A stretch of 28,415 nt of DNA, taken from positions 1-28,415 of the forward strand of contig UQKC01000033.1 in NCBI GenBank assembly GCA_900541495.1, written 5' to 3'. Positions within the stretch are counted from its first letter, which is position 1, and each line of letters starts with the position of its first letter. Shown piece after piece: positions 14,732 to 22,334 of this stretch. Below the pieces are notes generated by a model. That model was not told the DNA's origin. It saw nothing but the letters and a program-made list of their open reading frames with translations, and searched no databases. The position numbers were made by a program, and so were the translations under genes. This DNA is from an uncultured Ruminococcus sp. (GTDB taxonomy: Bacteria > Bacillota > Clostridia > Oscillospirales > Ruminococcaceae).

Positions 14732-14860
14732 CTATGGATTGCATCTCTTGCAAGGATCATAACCCATTCCTATGATCTCGTCGCGCAAGCCTGTCACTTC
14801 CTTTTTGTTCTTGTCTTTTGAATTTAGCCTATCACCATTTGCAAAGAGTTGATAGACTTT
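14732..14860 (-). pseudogene. Remnant of a gene 3' end with a Zn-type CxxC motif
   Basis: Between two stops, one frame reads 42 codons ending EIIGMGYDPCKRCNP and a TAG. The ending GYxPCxRCNP is the usual close of the Ada-like zinc domain found at the C-terminus of some nucleases and secreted proteins. No start codon or ribosome site is in frame, the upstream His/Cys half of that domain is not evident, and a TGA precedes it. I read it as the leftover end of a lost gene in the 514-bp gap between glgP and rplL. Confidence 0.4.
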
Positions 14861-14875
14861 TCAAATCAATATACA

Positions 14876-14907
14876 TAAAAAACCCCGTCCTCAAAGAGAA
14901 CGGGGTC
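14876..14907 (-). terminator. Terminator after rplL
   Basis: Minus strand: ACCCCGT-TCTCTTTGAGG-ACGGGGT followed by TTTTTTATG, about 25 nt past the rplL stop. The strong T-run shows that the rplJL transcript ends here and does not continue into other ribosomal or rpo genes. Confidence 0.9.
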
Positions 14908-14929
14908 ATTATTTACGAAAGTGTCAAAC

Positions 14930-15301
14930 TTACTTGAGTTCAACAGTTGCGCCTGCAGCTTCGAGCTTAGTCTTGATGTCTTCAGCTTCAGCCTTGGAAG
15001 CGCCTTCCTTGAGAGCCTTAGGAGCAGCTTCAACGAGCTCCTTAGCTTCCTTAAGGGAAAGACCGCAGATATCCTTAACAGCCTTGATAACGTCCATCTT
15101 CTTCTCACCGAAGGAAGCAAGAACAACGTCAAATTCTGTCTTTTCTGCAGCAGCAGCAGCAGCGCCGCCAGCAGCAGGAGCAGCAGCTACAACTGCGGAT
15201 ACGCCGTACTTCTCCTGAACGCCTTCAACGAGTTCGTTGAGTTCAAGGATTGTGAGGGAATCGATAAGATCTAAAATGTTAGTAATTTTCTCAGATGCCA
15301 T
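14930..15301 (-). CDS. rplL: Ribosomal protein L7/L12
   Basis: 123 aa, standard length. Builds the multi-copy stalk that recruits translation factors, bound to the ribosome through L10. The N-terminal dimer domain (ITNILDLIDSLTILELNELV) is joined by an Ala/Gly/Pro hinge (AAAPAAGGAAAAAAEKTEF) to the C-terminal domain (KKMDVIKAVKDICGLSLKEAKELVEAAP). AAAGGAG is 9 nt before ATG. Located 89 bp after rplJ with a small hairpin between (15357-15378), and followed at once by a terminator, not by rpoB as is usual in Firmicutes. Confidence 0.98.
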   Translation of the reverse strand: MASEKITNILDLIDSLTILELNELVEGVQEKYGVSAVVAAAPAAGGAAAAAAEKTEFDVVLASFGEKKMDVIKAVKDICGLSLKEAKELVEAAPKALKEGASKAEAEDIKTKLEAAGATVELK

Positions 15302-15356
15302 GATAATAATCTCCTTTATAATTTGATTTTCCGTGCTTTAAGCACTGATTCGGTTT

Positions 15357-15378
15357 CTGCGGTCATATCATGCCGCAG
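15357..15378 (-). other. Hairpin in the rplJ-rplL intergenic region
   Basis: CTGCGG (15357-15362) pairs with CCGCAG (15373-15378) around a 10-nt loop, between the rplJ stop and rplL. No T-run follows. It might tune processing or relative expression of the two genes; no direct evidence. Confidence 0.3.
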
Positions 15379-15390
15379 AGCATTTTGCAA

Positions 15391-15909
15391 TTAAGCAACT
15401 TCTTCCTCTTTCTTCTTGTCTGCAACAGCTTGAACAGTAGCAGCGAACTTCTGGAGAGGGCTCTGGAGAGAACCGAGAAGCTGTGCAAGAAGAACTTCCT
15501 TTGAAGGGATCTTGGAAAGAGCGGTAACGCCTGCCTTGTCGTAGATCTCAGTGCCGATGAAGCCTGCCTTCATAGAGAAAGTGGACTTTTCGTCTGCGCC
15601 TTCGATATACTTACCGAGGATACGTGCAGGAGCAGTCTGGTCGTCGGTGGAAAGAGCGATAGCTGTTGTTCCCTCGAGAACATCATCAAAGCCTTCGTGA
15701 CCGGCGTTCTTAAGAGCGAAACGGAGCATAGAGTTCTTCTCAACGAAGTACTGTACGCCTGCTTCTCTGAGTTCCTTACGAAGCTTGGTATCATCTGCAA
15801 CGGAAATACCCTTGTAGTCAACGATAACGCCTGCTGCAGCACCCTTGATAAGGTCTGTGAGAGCTTCAACTCTTGCTTTCTTGGATTCAAGTACCTTTGC
15901 GCTTGGCAT
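15391..15909 (-). CDS. rplJ: Ribosomal protein L10
   Basis: 172 aa. Anchors L7/L12 to 23S rRNA and represses its own operon by binding the leader. Start is ATG 15909 (MPSAKVLESKKARVEALTDL), with GGAGGTGA 7 nt upstream; in-frame codons further up lie in the leader. Typical segments: GVIVDYKGISVADDTKLRKELR, YFVEKNSMLRFALKNAG and the C-terminal helix region for L7/L12 (LQSPLQKFAATVQAVAD). Expressed from a fully consensus promoter through a leader with an attenuator. Confidence 0.98.
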   Translation of the reverse strand: MPSAKVLESKKARVEALTDLIKGAAAGVIVDYKGISVADDTKLRKELREAGVQYFVEKNSMLRFALKNAGHEGFDDVLEGTTAIALSTDDQTAPARILGKYIEGADEKSTFSMKAGFIGTEIYDKAGVTALSKIPSKEVLLAQLLGSLQSPLQKFAATVQAVADKKKEEEVA

Positions 15910-16145
15910 AATGTTTTCACCTCCGTAATTATACATAATACCTTTGAACGTCATAAAACGGCAATGGTATCAAACATAGATCGGTTGGTAACAATTGCTG
16001 CCGGATCCGTGAAAAAGAAAAAACCTTTTCGGTCAAAGACTGAAAAGGGCAAAAGCATTATTATACTTTAGCGATCTTTCCTCGGCAGGATTTACGGTAA
16101 AAACCACCTGCTGTCTTTAGAACACGATAGCCGTTGTCAAACAAC
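15910..16145 (-). ncRNA. L10 leader (autoregulatory 5' region of rplJL) with attenuator
   Basis: About 235 nt between the promoter and rplJ. The known L10-leader hallmarks appear on the minus strand: AAAGACAGCAGGTGG (16118-16104) and CCTGCCGAGG (16089-16080), which form the kink-turn-bearing hairpin bound by L10. An intrinsic terminator follows at 16048-16010: CCTTTTC-AGTCTTTGACC-GAAAAGG, then TTTTTTCTTTTTC. Excess L10 is therefore expected to favour termination. Boundaries are approximate. Confidence 0.85.
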
Positions 16146-16151
16146 TTTTGT

Positions 16152-16180
16152 ATTATAGCATATATTTTATCTCTTGTCAA
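16152..16180 (-). promoter_or_regulatory. Consensus promoter of rplJL
   Basis: Minus strand: TTGACA (16180-16175), 17-nt spacer, TATAAT (16157-16152), with a TGC extension before the -10. It is a full consensus match, as expected for ribosomal protein genes. Confidence 0.92.
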
Positions 16181-16212
16181 TACTTTTTCTCAAAAAATCG
16201 TGCCTTTTTTCA

Positions 16213-16252
16213 AAAAATTTCGCCGCAAGGTCCTCCCCTGCGGCGATTTTTT
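16213..16252. terminator. Terminator after the dacA-like/DUF4190/membrane-protein operon
   Basis: CGCCGCA (16221-16227) and TGCGGCG (16239-16245) form the stem, with T-runs on both sides (AATTTTTTG on the minus strand). It separates the upstream operon from the rplJL promoter. Confidence 0.85.
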
Positions 16253-17120
16253 ACTGCATAAGCATAATTGCGGCGTTTCCACCCTTAATTTTTGCAATGA
16301 ACTTCTTTATCGCTTCGATCATCGTGTAAATAGAGTCGAAGATCGGGTAATCGGCGTGGAAGTAGGTATGCGTCCAGTTATCATCGGTGAAGACATAGCC
16401 GTTTTCGGGCGTGTAGAAGTCCTTTTCGTCGAAATATTCTTCATTGTTGATGTAAAGCAGATCGCCGTCCCAGCGAAGTTCCATTGTTGTCGGGTTGTTC
16501 GCCTGCTTGACAAGCTTTCTTATCGTGGTATCGAGCTTGAACATTCCCATAACGTCGATATCGAGCGTATTCGGTTCGATATATACAGCGGTCTTGCCCG
16601 AGGATTTGTTTTCGACATTCATAACATAATAGCGGAAATTACCCGAAGGCGAAACGCCGCTTTCAAGCACTGTATCGGTCGTTTTTACGACAAAAACATT
16701 CATCACAAGGAAGAAAACTATACAGCCGATAATGTATATCAGCAGAAAGATCGTTCCGAACACAGTCTTGACCGTGTCGTTCATTTTGCAGGAGAAGAAG
16801 CCGAACAGCGTTACTATCGCAGCAGGTATCAGCAGCGGCCAGTTTCCCCAGCTCAGAAGCAGTGACGGCAGGAACGCAACGAGGTTCAGTATATTGAACA
16901 CCGCCGTGAGCGCCGAGCGCCTTGTATAATACATAAAAAGTCCGATTATAACGGAGATCACGGAATAAACGATCGCAAACTTTACCGTATTTTCAAACTC
17001 TATCTTGTAAAAAACAGCGACATACGCGAAGTACAGCAGACCTGCCGTATATACACCGTTGAGAATGCTTACAAACAGTATGAACCACTTGTTCTTCAGC
17101 ACCTTCATAACTTTATTCAT
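16251..17120 (-). CDS. Membrane protein of unknown function with exposed C-terminal domain
   Basis: 289 aa, not recognised. About five transmembrane segments fill residues 12-145 (for example WFILFVSILNGVYTAGLLYF, FAIVYSVISVIIGLFMYY and GTIFLLIYIIGCIVFFLVMN). A soluble region of about 140 residues follows (GVSPSGNFRYYVMNVENKSSG, a Trp/Tyr-rich core and WTHTYFHADYPIF); it could be beta-rich and extracytoplasmic. It starts 9 nt after the DUF4190-like gene; AGAGGA is about 13 nt before ATG, so coupling is likely. Operon position after a cell-wall carboxypeptidase hints at an envelope role, nothing more. Confidence 0.8.
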   Translation of the reverse strand: MNKVMKVLKNKWFILFVSILNGVYTAGLLYFAYVAVFYKIEFENTVKFAIVYSVISVIIGLFMYYTRRSALTAVFNILNLVAFLPSLLLSWGNWPLLIPAAIVTLFGFFSCKMNDTVKTVFGTIFLLIYIIGCIVFFLVMNVFVVKTTDTVLESGVSPSGNFRYYVMNVENKSSGKTAVYIEPNTLDIDVMGMFKLDTTIRKLVKQANNPTTMELRWDGDLLYINNEEYFDEKDFYTPENGYVFTDDNWTHTYFHADYPIFDSIYTMIEAIKKFIAKIKGGNAAIMLMQ

Positions 17121-17129
17121 CTGATACGA

Positions 17130-17408
17130 TCATTCCTCTCCGCAGGAGCTGCTTTCGGCGCTCTTTTCCGAACCGTAGACTTTAAGCGTGACAAGAATTC
17201 CTGCGAGCGAGTTGAACACAGCTATCACGAGTGCAACGATATTGAGCGCGATGCCTGCGGTGCAGTTCTTGACCTTGCGTTTTTTCAATCCTCTTGCAAG
17301 TCCCGTTATCGAGCAGCCGTAGGTAACGGCAGGGATACAGAACGCAAACACCGTTCCGACGATGCCGAGAACAAGGCTCGAAACGCTGATCTTTTTCTTT
17401 TCTTCCAT
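17130..17408 (-). CDS. Small DUF4190-like membrane protein
   Basis: 92 aa with two transmembrane segments (residues about 8-33 and 50-75) separated by a basic loop (RGLKKRKVKN). The pattern SVSSLVLGIVGTVF ... TAGIALNIVALVIAVF matches DUF4190-type proteins, common in Firmicutes and of unknown role. AAGGAGG overlaps the stop of the carboxypeptidase gene and lies 7 nt before ATG. The hydrophilic Ser/Glu/Cys-rich tail is short. Middle gene of the operon. Confidence 0.8.
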   Translation of the reverse strand: MEEKKKISVSSLVLGIVGTVFAFCIPAVTYGCSITGLARGLKKRKVKNCTAGIALNIVALVIAVFNSLAGILVTLKVYGSEKSAESSSCGEE

Positions 17409-17420
17409 AAAAAGCCCTCC

Positions 17421-18773
17421 TTAGAATCTTCTTTTTCCGTTGACGTGCTTTCTGCGCTTGCGCTTTTTAGCGGCTATCGCAAGAAGTACCGTATAGATGA
17501 TAATAAGTGCAACTGCGATGCCTGCCGCAAGCTTGAACCAGAAAGAGTTGACGAATGCTTTGGCTTTAAGTATATTATAGTCAATTCGCGAAAGCTCTAC
17601 GCTGTCTTTTGCAACAAGATCGACCGTGCAGAGCGTTTCTCCCGAAAGCGAGAGCGTGTAAGTTCCGAGCTTCTGACCCTTTTCAACGGGTGCCATTACC
17701 ATTCCGTCCTCATCGACCGCCGCCGAGGTGTCTATCTCGGTCTTGAGGTTGGAAGTATCGAGCGTTTTCGGCCAGAGTGTGTAAAAATCTTCCGAGGGGA
17801 CGAGCAGAACGTGATCGCTGTCCTGTCCGAGCTTAACGGGAAGTTCGGTTATCTCCTGACCCGTGGAAAGTATTTTTTCGTAGGAAAAGTTCTCAAATGC
17901 CCATTCGTAGATGTTCTTATGATCTTCGTACTGACCGTTGGCAGTGTTTCCGTCTGCGTCATACATCGGCGCTCCCATTGTAACAAGGAGGTAGTTGTTG
18001 CCGTCCTTGCGAGCCATTGAAACGAGGTTTCTTCCCGATTCATCGAGAGTACCTGTCTTTATTCCGCGCGCATACTGATAATAGTAATCCGAGCTCGGGC
18101 GGAGCATTTTGTTCGTGTGGTAGATAGTTGCCCAGCCCTCTGCCTGATAGTTTGTCGCTTTCATCGTGTACTCGGTCGTGCAGGCGATCTCAACGAACTT
18201 CGGGTAGTTTTCGACTGCATACTGCGCAATAAGAGCCATATCACGGGCATTCGTGTACTGATTTTCGTCAAAAAGTCCGTGCGGATTTGTGAAATTCGTT
18301 CCCGTGCATCCTATTTCCTTTGCCTTTTCGTTCATCATATCGACAAAATTCGGGATACTTTCGTTTCCGACATTATAAGCAAGGATACCTGCCGATTCGC
18401 AGGCGGAATACATCAGCATCGAATACATAAGGTCGGTGACGGTGGCAATCTCGCCTCTTGAGTAGCCTACTGCGGACGCGCCCTGACCGTAAAGCTCATC
18501 AAAAACGACAAGCGGAGCTTCAAACTCGGTATTGTCGAGATCCTGAACATGGTCGAGGACGATTATCGCGGTCATTATTTTCGTCAGCGAAGCAGGATAA
18601 ATTTTCTTGGTCGGATTTTTTTCATATACAACGATGTCTTTATCGAGATTAATAAGCACTGCCGCCTCACTGTTGACGGTGAAATTCGGCGTGAACGTTA
18701 CAGCATCCGCCTTTATCGGCATAAACAGCGGCAGGATAAGCAAAATGGTCAGCAGGACCGCTAATTTTTTCAT
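17421..18773 (-). CDS. D-alanyl-D-alanine carboxypeptidase (DacF/PBP5-like)
   Basis: About 450 aa. Removes the terminal D-Ala of peptidoglycan stem peptides outside the cell. N-terminal signal (MKKLAVLLTILLILPLFMPI, cleavage near KADA), peptidase S11 domain with S62-LTK (ASLTKIM) and KTG at 239-241 (RGIKTGTLDESG). The second motif, normally SxN, is S123-A-C125 (MLMYSACESAG). A beta-rich PBP5-type C-terminal domain follows, then a true transmembrane helix near the end and a basic tail (KKRKRRKH), where classical PBP5 has an amphipathic anchor. Start ATG 18773 is preferred over ATG 18785, which touches the AAAGGA site directly. First gene of a three-gene operon. Confidence 0.93.
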   Translation of the reverse strand: MKKLAVLLTILLILPLFMPIKADAVTFTPNFTVNSEAAVLINLDKDIVVYEKNPTKKIYPASLTKIMTAIIVLDHVQDLDNTEFEAPLVVFDELYGQGASAVGYSRGEIATVTDLMYSMLMYSACESAGILAYNVGNESIPNFVDMMNEKAKEIGCTGTNFTNPHGLFDENQYTNARDMALIAQYAVENYPKFVEIACTTEYTMKATNYQAEGWATIYHTNKMLRPSSDYYYQYARGIKTGTLDESGRNLVSMARKDGNNYLLVTMGAPMYDADGNTANGQYEDHKNIYEWAFENFSYEKILSTGQEITELPVKLGQDSDHVLLVPSEDFYTLWPKTLDTSNLKTEIDTSAAVDEDGMVMAPVEKGQKLGTYTLSLSGETLCTVDLVAKDSVELSRIDYNILKAKAFVNSFWFKLAAGIAVALIIIYTVLLAIAAKKRKRRKHVNGKRRF

Positions 18774-18828
18774 ATCTATTACCATTCCTTTCGGGAGAGA
18801 AGTTTTATTAAAAATATGTACAGTATTT

Positions 18829-18834
18829 ATTATA
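18829..18834 (-). promoter_or_regulatory. Possible -10 box for the carboxypeptidase operon
   Basis: TATAAT on the minus strand about 55 nt before the start codon; a second TATAAT lies 12 nt further upstream. No convincing -35 accompanies either. Confidence 0.35.
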
Positions 18835-18895
18835 CCAAATTATAAGCTCAAATGGAAGTGGTAATTTAAATTTTTATCCATTTTGTAATAAATTA

Positions 18896-18932
18896 AAACA
18901 GCTGCTCCGCAAAAATACGGAACAGCTGTCGA
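18896..18932 (-). terminator. Terminator after the first solute-binding protein gene
   Basis: Minus strand: ACAGCTGTTCCG-TATTTTTG-CGGAGCAGCTGT, then TTTAATTT. The stem has one mismatch. Confidence 0.85.
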
Positions 18933-18963
18933 TAGTTTTATTCGGTTTTCAAAGGCAAAACGC

Positions 18964-20430
18964 TTACTGAGCGTCGATAGCAGCCTTAAGGTTCTGGTCA
19001 ACTTCGTCAACGAGCATAGCAACTGTATCGCCGATAGTTTCTCTCATTGTTGCCCAGTCTGTACCGTCGAATGCAGCTCTCATACCCATCTGGTCGCCGC
19101 CGTCTGTTGTGAGGGAAGCGATATCGGAGGAGCAGCCTGCAGCGAAGTCAACAACAGGATACTGATTTGCAAGATCATTGATAGCCTTCATCTTGTCAAC
19201 GATCTCCTGGCTCCACTGGTAGTCGTCCATGGACTTTCTGTCAGAAATTGCAACAGCTTCAGGATCAATCGAGCCGAGGATATTACATTCTGCGAACAAT
19301 GCAGCGCCTTCAGGGTTAGCAGAACCCTTGCAGAGTGCATAGCCGTTTACCTTAGCGCCCTGGTAAGGATCGGAATCAGCAGGAGATGGAACAGGAACGA
19401 TACCGAGGTTCTCAGGTTCGATTCCAACTGACCATGTTGCAGGGTCAGCCTGTACGCAGTATGGTCCAACGATGTAGAAGAGTTCAGAGCCTTCGCCGAG
19501 CATCTGAGGCTGTTCGTTCCAGCTGAACTGCTCCTTCGGGAACTTGCAGCCGTTCTGGTTGAGTTCGTACTGGAAGTTCATTGCCTTTTCAAGTGTAGGA
19601 TCGTTGATGTTGCTCTGTACGCCGCCGTCAGCGGAAAGACCGATCATAGGAACGCCTGCGGACATAAGGAGAGCCTTTTCATTCCAGTAGCCGTCAAGAC
19701 CGTACTGGGAAGAATCGGGATCAACGAAATCATAAAGCATGGACTTGAATGTATCCCAGTTCCATTCGCCCTTTTCATAGAGCTCCCAAGGATCGTCAAA
19801 GCCCTGAGCTTCGATAGTGGACTTATCATAGATAACGATAGCTTCTGCTGTTACGGAAGTAACGAGTTCGTAGTGCTTGCCGCCGAACTTGTAAAGATCC
19901 ATAGCTGTAGAAACATTCTGCCAGATAGCGGAGTTGATGTCGATATAATCATCAACAGGCTGGAACATTCCATTGATAATGCCCTTAGGGAAGTTAGCGG
20001 TATCATCGCCGGGGAAGATATCTACGCCGTTGCCGCCGAGAACCTGTGTGGAAAGGTCATCATAACGTGTGTTCCATGTTGTAGGGATCCATTCCACCTT
20101 GCCGCCGTACTTCTTTTCAAACATTTCAAGACCAACGGACTTGCTTGCGCCGGTTGTGCTTGGGTTAAGGTCATAGTGAGCGAGCCACTTAACTGTCTTG
20201 TTCTCGAGTTCAACGTCCTGAAGCTGAGCCATAACGCCTGCAAGGGCTTCCTCTTCGCCTTCTTTAAGACCTTCTTCGTTGACTGCAACAGTCTTTGCGG
20301 TAGTTGTGGTAGCAGTTGTATCTTCGCTTGTGCTGCCACCGTCTGCAGTACCCTTGTCGCCGCAGGCTGTGAGAGCAGCGGTCATTGTCAATGCCATGAT
20401 ACCTGCAAGTATCTTCTTGGTATTTTTCAT
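18964..20430 (-). CDS. Extracellular solute-binding lipoprotein, sugar ABC transporter type (paralog 1)
   Basis: 488 aa. Lipoprotein signal with lipobox LTAC and lipid Cys23, then a Thr/Ser/Asp linker and a family-1 type (SBP_bac_1) binding domain. It should capture a carbohydrate outside the membrane and hand it to an ABC permease. Shared landmarks with its neighbour: WIPTTWNTRYDDLSTQVLGG, GMFQPVDDYID, TWDTF-like NWDTFKSML, GLDGYWNEKALLMSAGVP, and CKGSANPEGA. GGAGG is 7 nt before ATG. Own promoter and terminator, so it is transcribed alone. No permease or ATPase gene is in the window; the partner must be elsewhere. Substrate unknown. Confidence 0.92.
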   Translation of the reverse strand: MKNTKKILAGIMALTMTAALTACGDKGTADGGSTSEDTTATTTTAKTVAVNEEGLKEGEEEALAGVMAQLQDVELENKTVKWLAHYDLNPSTTGASKSVGLEMFEKKYGGKVEWIPTTWNTRYDDLSTQVLGGNGVDIFPGDDTANFPKGIINGMFQPVDDYIDINSAIWQNVSTAMDLYKFGGKHYELVTSVTAEAIVIYDKSTIEAQGFDDPWELYEKGEWNWDTFKSMLYDFVDPDSSQYGLDGYWNEKALLMSAGVPMIGLSADGGVQSNINDPTLEKAMNFQYELNQNGCKFPKEQFSWNEQPQMLGEGSELFYIVGPYCVQADPATWSVGIEPENLGIVPVPSPADSDPYQGAKVNGYALCKGSANPEGAALFAECNILGSIDPEAVAISDRKSMDDYQWSQEIVDKMKAINDLANQYPVVDFAAGCSSDIASLTTDGGDQMGMRAAFDGTDWATMRETIGDTVAMLVDEVDQNLKAAIDAQ

Positions 20431-20518
20431 TTGTAAACCTCCAAAAAAATTTCCTTCTTAAAGGAACTGTTAAATAATGCACAAAATTAATATGTACATT
20501 CACGTTTAAGCAATTAAT

Positions 20519-20547
20519 ATTATATCAAAAATTGAAATTTTAGTCAA
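20519..20547 (-). promoter_or_regulatory. Promoter of solute-binding protein gene 1
   Basis: Minus strand: TTGACT (20547-20542), 17-nt spacer, TATAAT (20524-20519), with a TGA extension before the -10. The leader is about 80 nt. A half-site TAAACGT lies just past the expected start of transcription. Confidence 0.85.
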
Positions 20548-20593
20548 TGTTGATTTTGTATATTTGGTTTCGGACGTTTTGTTTACTTCCAAC

Positions 20594-20640
20594 AAAAAAA
20601 TAAGCAAATCGGAGCATTTTTTGCCCCGATTTGCTTTTTA
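20594..20640 (-). terminator. Terminator after solute-binding protein gene 2
   Basis: AGCAAATCGG pairs with CCGATTTGCT around GCATTTTTTGCC. On the minus strand it is followed by TATTTTTTTG. The plus strand also has a short T-run. Confidence 0.9.
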
Positions 20641-20687
20641 AACGATTAAGTTATTTGTAAACTTTATATTAATTATGTGTTACTAAA

Positions 20688-22115
20688 TTAACCCATAGCT
20701 TCAAGTTCTTTGTTGAACTCGTCGATATAGATCTGTGCAGCCACATCGAGGGATTCTCTTACAGTTGCCCAGTCGCCGCCCTGGAATGCAGCTCTTACGC
20801 CCGTTTCGCCGCTGTCAACGAGGGAGTTGAGGTCAGGCTGAACGCCGTCTACAAGGTCATAAACAGGGTGTTCTGCTGTCATTTCGTTGATCTTATCCTG
20901 CATTGCGAGCATTTCCTCAGTCCAGCCGAAGTCGTTGATGCTCTTGTCGCGGTTGATCTGCTTTGTTCTGTCATCGCTGTTTGCTGCGAGGATACATTCC
21001 ATGAACTTGATAACGCCCTCGGGGTTCTGTGCGCCCTTGCAGAGCATATAAGCTTCAAGACCTGCAGGGAGGTAGTAAGCGTCAGCGTTCGGGTCTTTCG
21101 GGAGCGGAACGAACATAACGTCCTCAGGTTCGCCGAATGTCTTTGTCCAGATATCGGGTGAAGAGCTGATCTCGTAAAGTCCGCTTATGTAGAAAAGTTC
21201 CTTGCCTTCGCCGATGTATTCGATGTGAGTTTTCCAGCCTGTGAGGTTCTTATCAAGGATAAGACCGTTGTCAAAAAGCTCTCTCTGGAAGTTCATCGCA
21301 CGTTCAAGGTCAGGGCTGTAGAAGTTGTCGGAAAGCTTTCCGTCCTTGATCTCGAGCGCAGGCGCGCCTGCGGTCATCATGAGCGGCTTTTCGTTGAACC
21401 AGCCGTCAAGACCGTAGTTTCCTGCATCAACATCGCAGAATTCAAGAAGATCCTGCTTGAAAGTATCCCAAGTCCATGTTCCCTCTTCGAGCTGATCTGC
21501 AGGGTCGTCAAGACCGTAAGCTTCGATAGTCTGTCGGTTGTAGTAAACAACCTGACCTGCTGTTGCGGCAGTCGCAATAACATAGTGATGTCCGCCGAGG
21601 AAGAACATATCGTTGAGGTTCTTCACGGGTGCCCAGAGGTCGCTGTCATAATCGATATAATCATCAACAGGCTGGAACATTCCGTTTGTAACGCCGTTAG
21701 GGAATGAATCGAGGTCGCCGCCTGCGATAAAGTCGATTCCCTCGCCGCCGATGATCTTTGTGGAAAGATCGTCGAAGCGGTTGTTCCATGTTGTTGTGAT
21801 ATACTCGATCTCGCCGTCATACTTTTCCTCGAAGAGTTCAAGCGAAAGAGCCTTTGTGTTGCCCGAAGTCGTAGCGTGGAAAGGATCATAGAACGAGAAC
21901 CACTTGATAGTCTTGTTTTCAAGCTCGCCCGTGAGAAGATCTGCAACGCCCTTTACCTGCTCTGCGTCCTCTTCGGAAAGTTCAGCGGTATTGATCGGAA
22001 CAGTTGCCTGAGTTGTGGTTTCCTCGGGAACTTCCGAGCTGTTTCCGCAGGCTGCAAGTCCCGAAACCATAAGTACAGCCAGTGTTGCGGCTGTTAGCTT
22101 TTTGTAGTTTGCCAT
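20688..22115 (-). CDS. Extracellular solute-binding lipoprotein, sugar ABC transporter type (paralog 2)
   Basis: 475 aa, clearly a paralog of the next gene down (same order of motifs: YITTTWNNRFDDLSTKIIGG, GMFQPVDDYIDYD, TWTWDTFKQDLLEF, GLDGWFNEKPLMMTAGAP, CKGAQNPEGVIKFMEC, GVRAAFQGGDWATVRES). Lipobox LAAC gives lipid Cys23. GGAGG is 7 nt before ATG. The two copies have diverged in the loops that usually form the ligand cleft, so they may bind different sugars (inference). No transport partners nearby. Its promoter carries a perfect cre-type site, pointing to repression when preferred sugars are present. Confidence 0.92.
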   Translation of the reverse strand: MANYKKLTAATLAVLMVSGLAACGNSSEVPEETTTQATVPINTAELSEEDAEQVKGVADLLTGELENKTIKWFSFYDPFHATTSGNTKALSLELFEEKYDGEIEYITTTWNNRFDDLSTKIIGGEGIDFIAGGDLDSFPNGVTNGMFQPVDDYIDYDSDLWAPVKNLNDMFFLGGHHYVIATAATAGQVVYYNRQTIEAYGLDDPADQLEEGTWTWDTFKQDLLEFCDVDAGNYGLDGWFNEKPLMMTAGAPALEIKDGKLSDNFYSPDLERAMNFQRELFDNGLILDKNLTGWKTHIEYIGEGKELFYISGLYEISSSPDIWTKTFGEPEDVMFVPLPKDPNADAYYLPAGLEAYMLCKGAQNPEGVIKFMECILAANSDDRTKQINRDKSINDFGWTEEMLAMQDKINEMTAEHPVYDLVDGVQPDLNSLVDSGETGVRAAFQGGDWATVRESLDVAAQIYIDEFNKELEAMG

Positions 22116-22159
22116 AAAATATCCTCCGTAATGTTTTCTTTTCGGATTTCAATACATTA

Positions 22160-22189
22160 ATTATAACAAATAAGGCGCGCCTATGTCAA
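22160..22189 (-). promoter_or_regulatory. Promoter of solute-binding protein gene 2
   Basis: Minus strand: TTGACA (22189-22184), 18-nt spacer, TATAAT (22165-22160). The spacer contains the palindrome AGGCGCGCCT. Confidence 0.88.
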
Positions 22190-22197
22190 CGTTTACA
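22184..22197. promoter_or_regulatory. cre-type / LacI-family operator overlapping the -35 box
   Basis: TGTCAACGTTTACA fits the published cre consensus TGWNANCGNTNWCA at every fixed position and is a near-perfect palindrome. It covers the -35 of the promoter, where CcpA or another LacI-family protein would repress. Confidence 0.7.
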
Positions 22198-22246
22198 TAC
22201 CCGATTTTACGTTCTCTTTTTTGTGCAAACTGCAATACGGAATGCA

Positions 22247-22297
22247 CAAAAATCACCCCGTCATAACACAATATGCTATAACGGGGTGACGATTTTT
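22247..22297. terminator. Bidirectional terminator after serA
   Basis: TCACCCCGT (22253-22261) pairs with ACGGGGTGA (22281-22289), extended by an inner imperfect stem. T-runs flank it on both strands (TTTTTG on minus, TTTTTTT on plus). It ends the serA transcript and insulates the next gene. Confidence 0.88.
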
Positions 22298-22334
22298 TTA
22301 TAAATAACCGTTCTGCTTATGCAGGGTCATTCTC

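Noticed and set aside
20497..20510. cre site at the solute-binding gene 1 promoter
   Set aside because: CATTCACGTTTAAG fails several fixed positions of the cre consensus; kept only as a possible half-site.
22116..22334. Riboswitch or T-box upstream of the solute-binding or serine genes
   Set aside because: No conserved riboswitch core or T-box sequence was seen; only promoter, operator and terminator signals.
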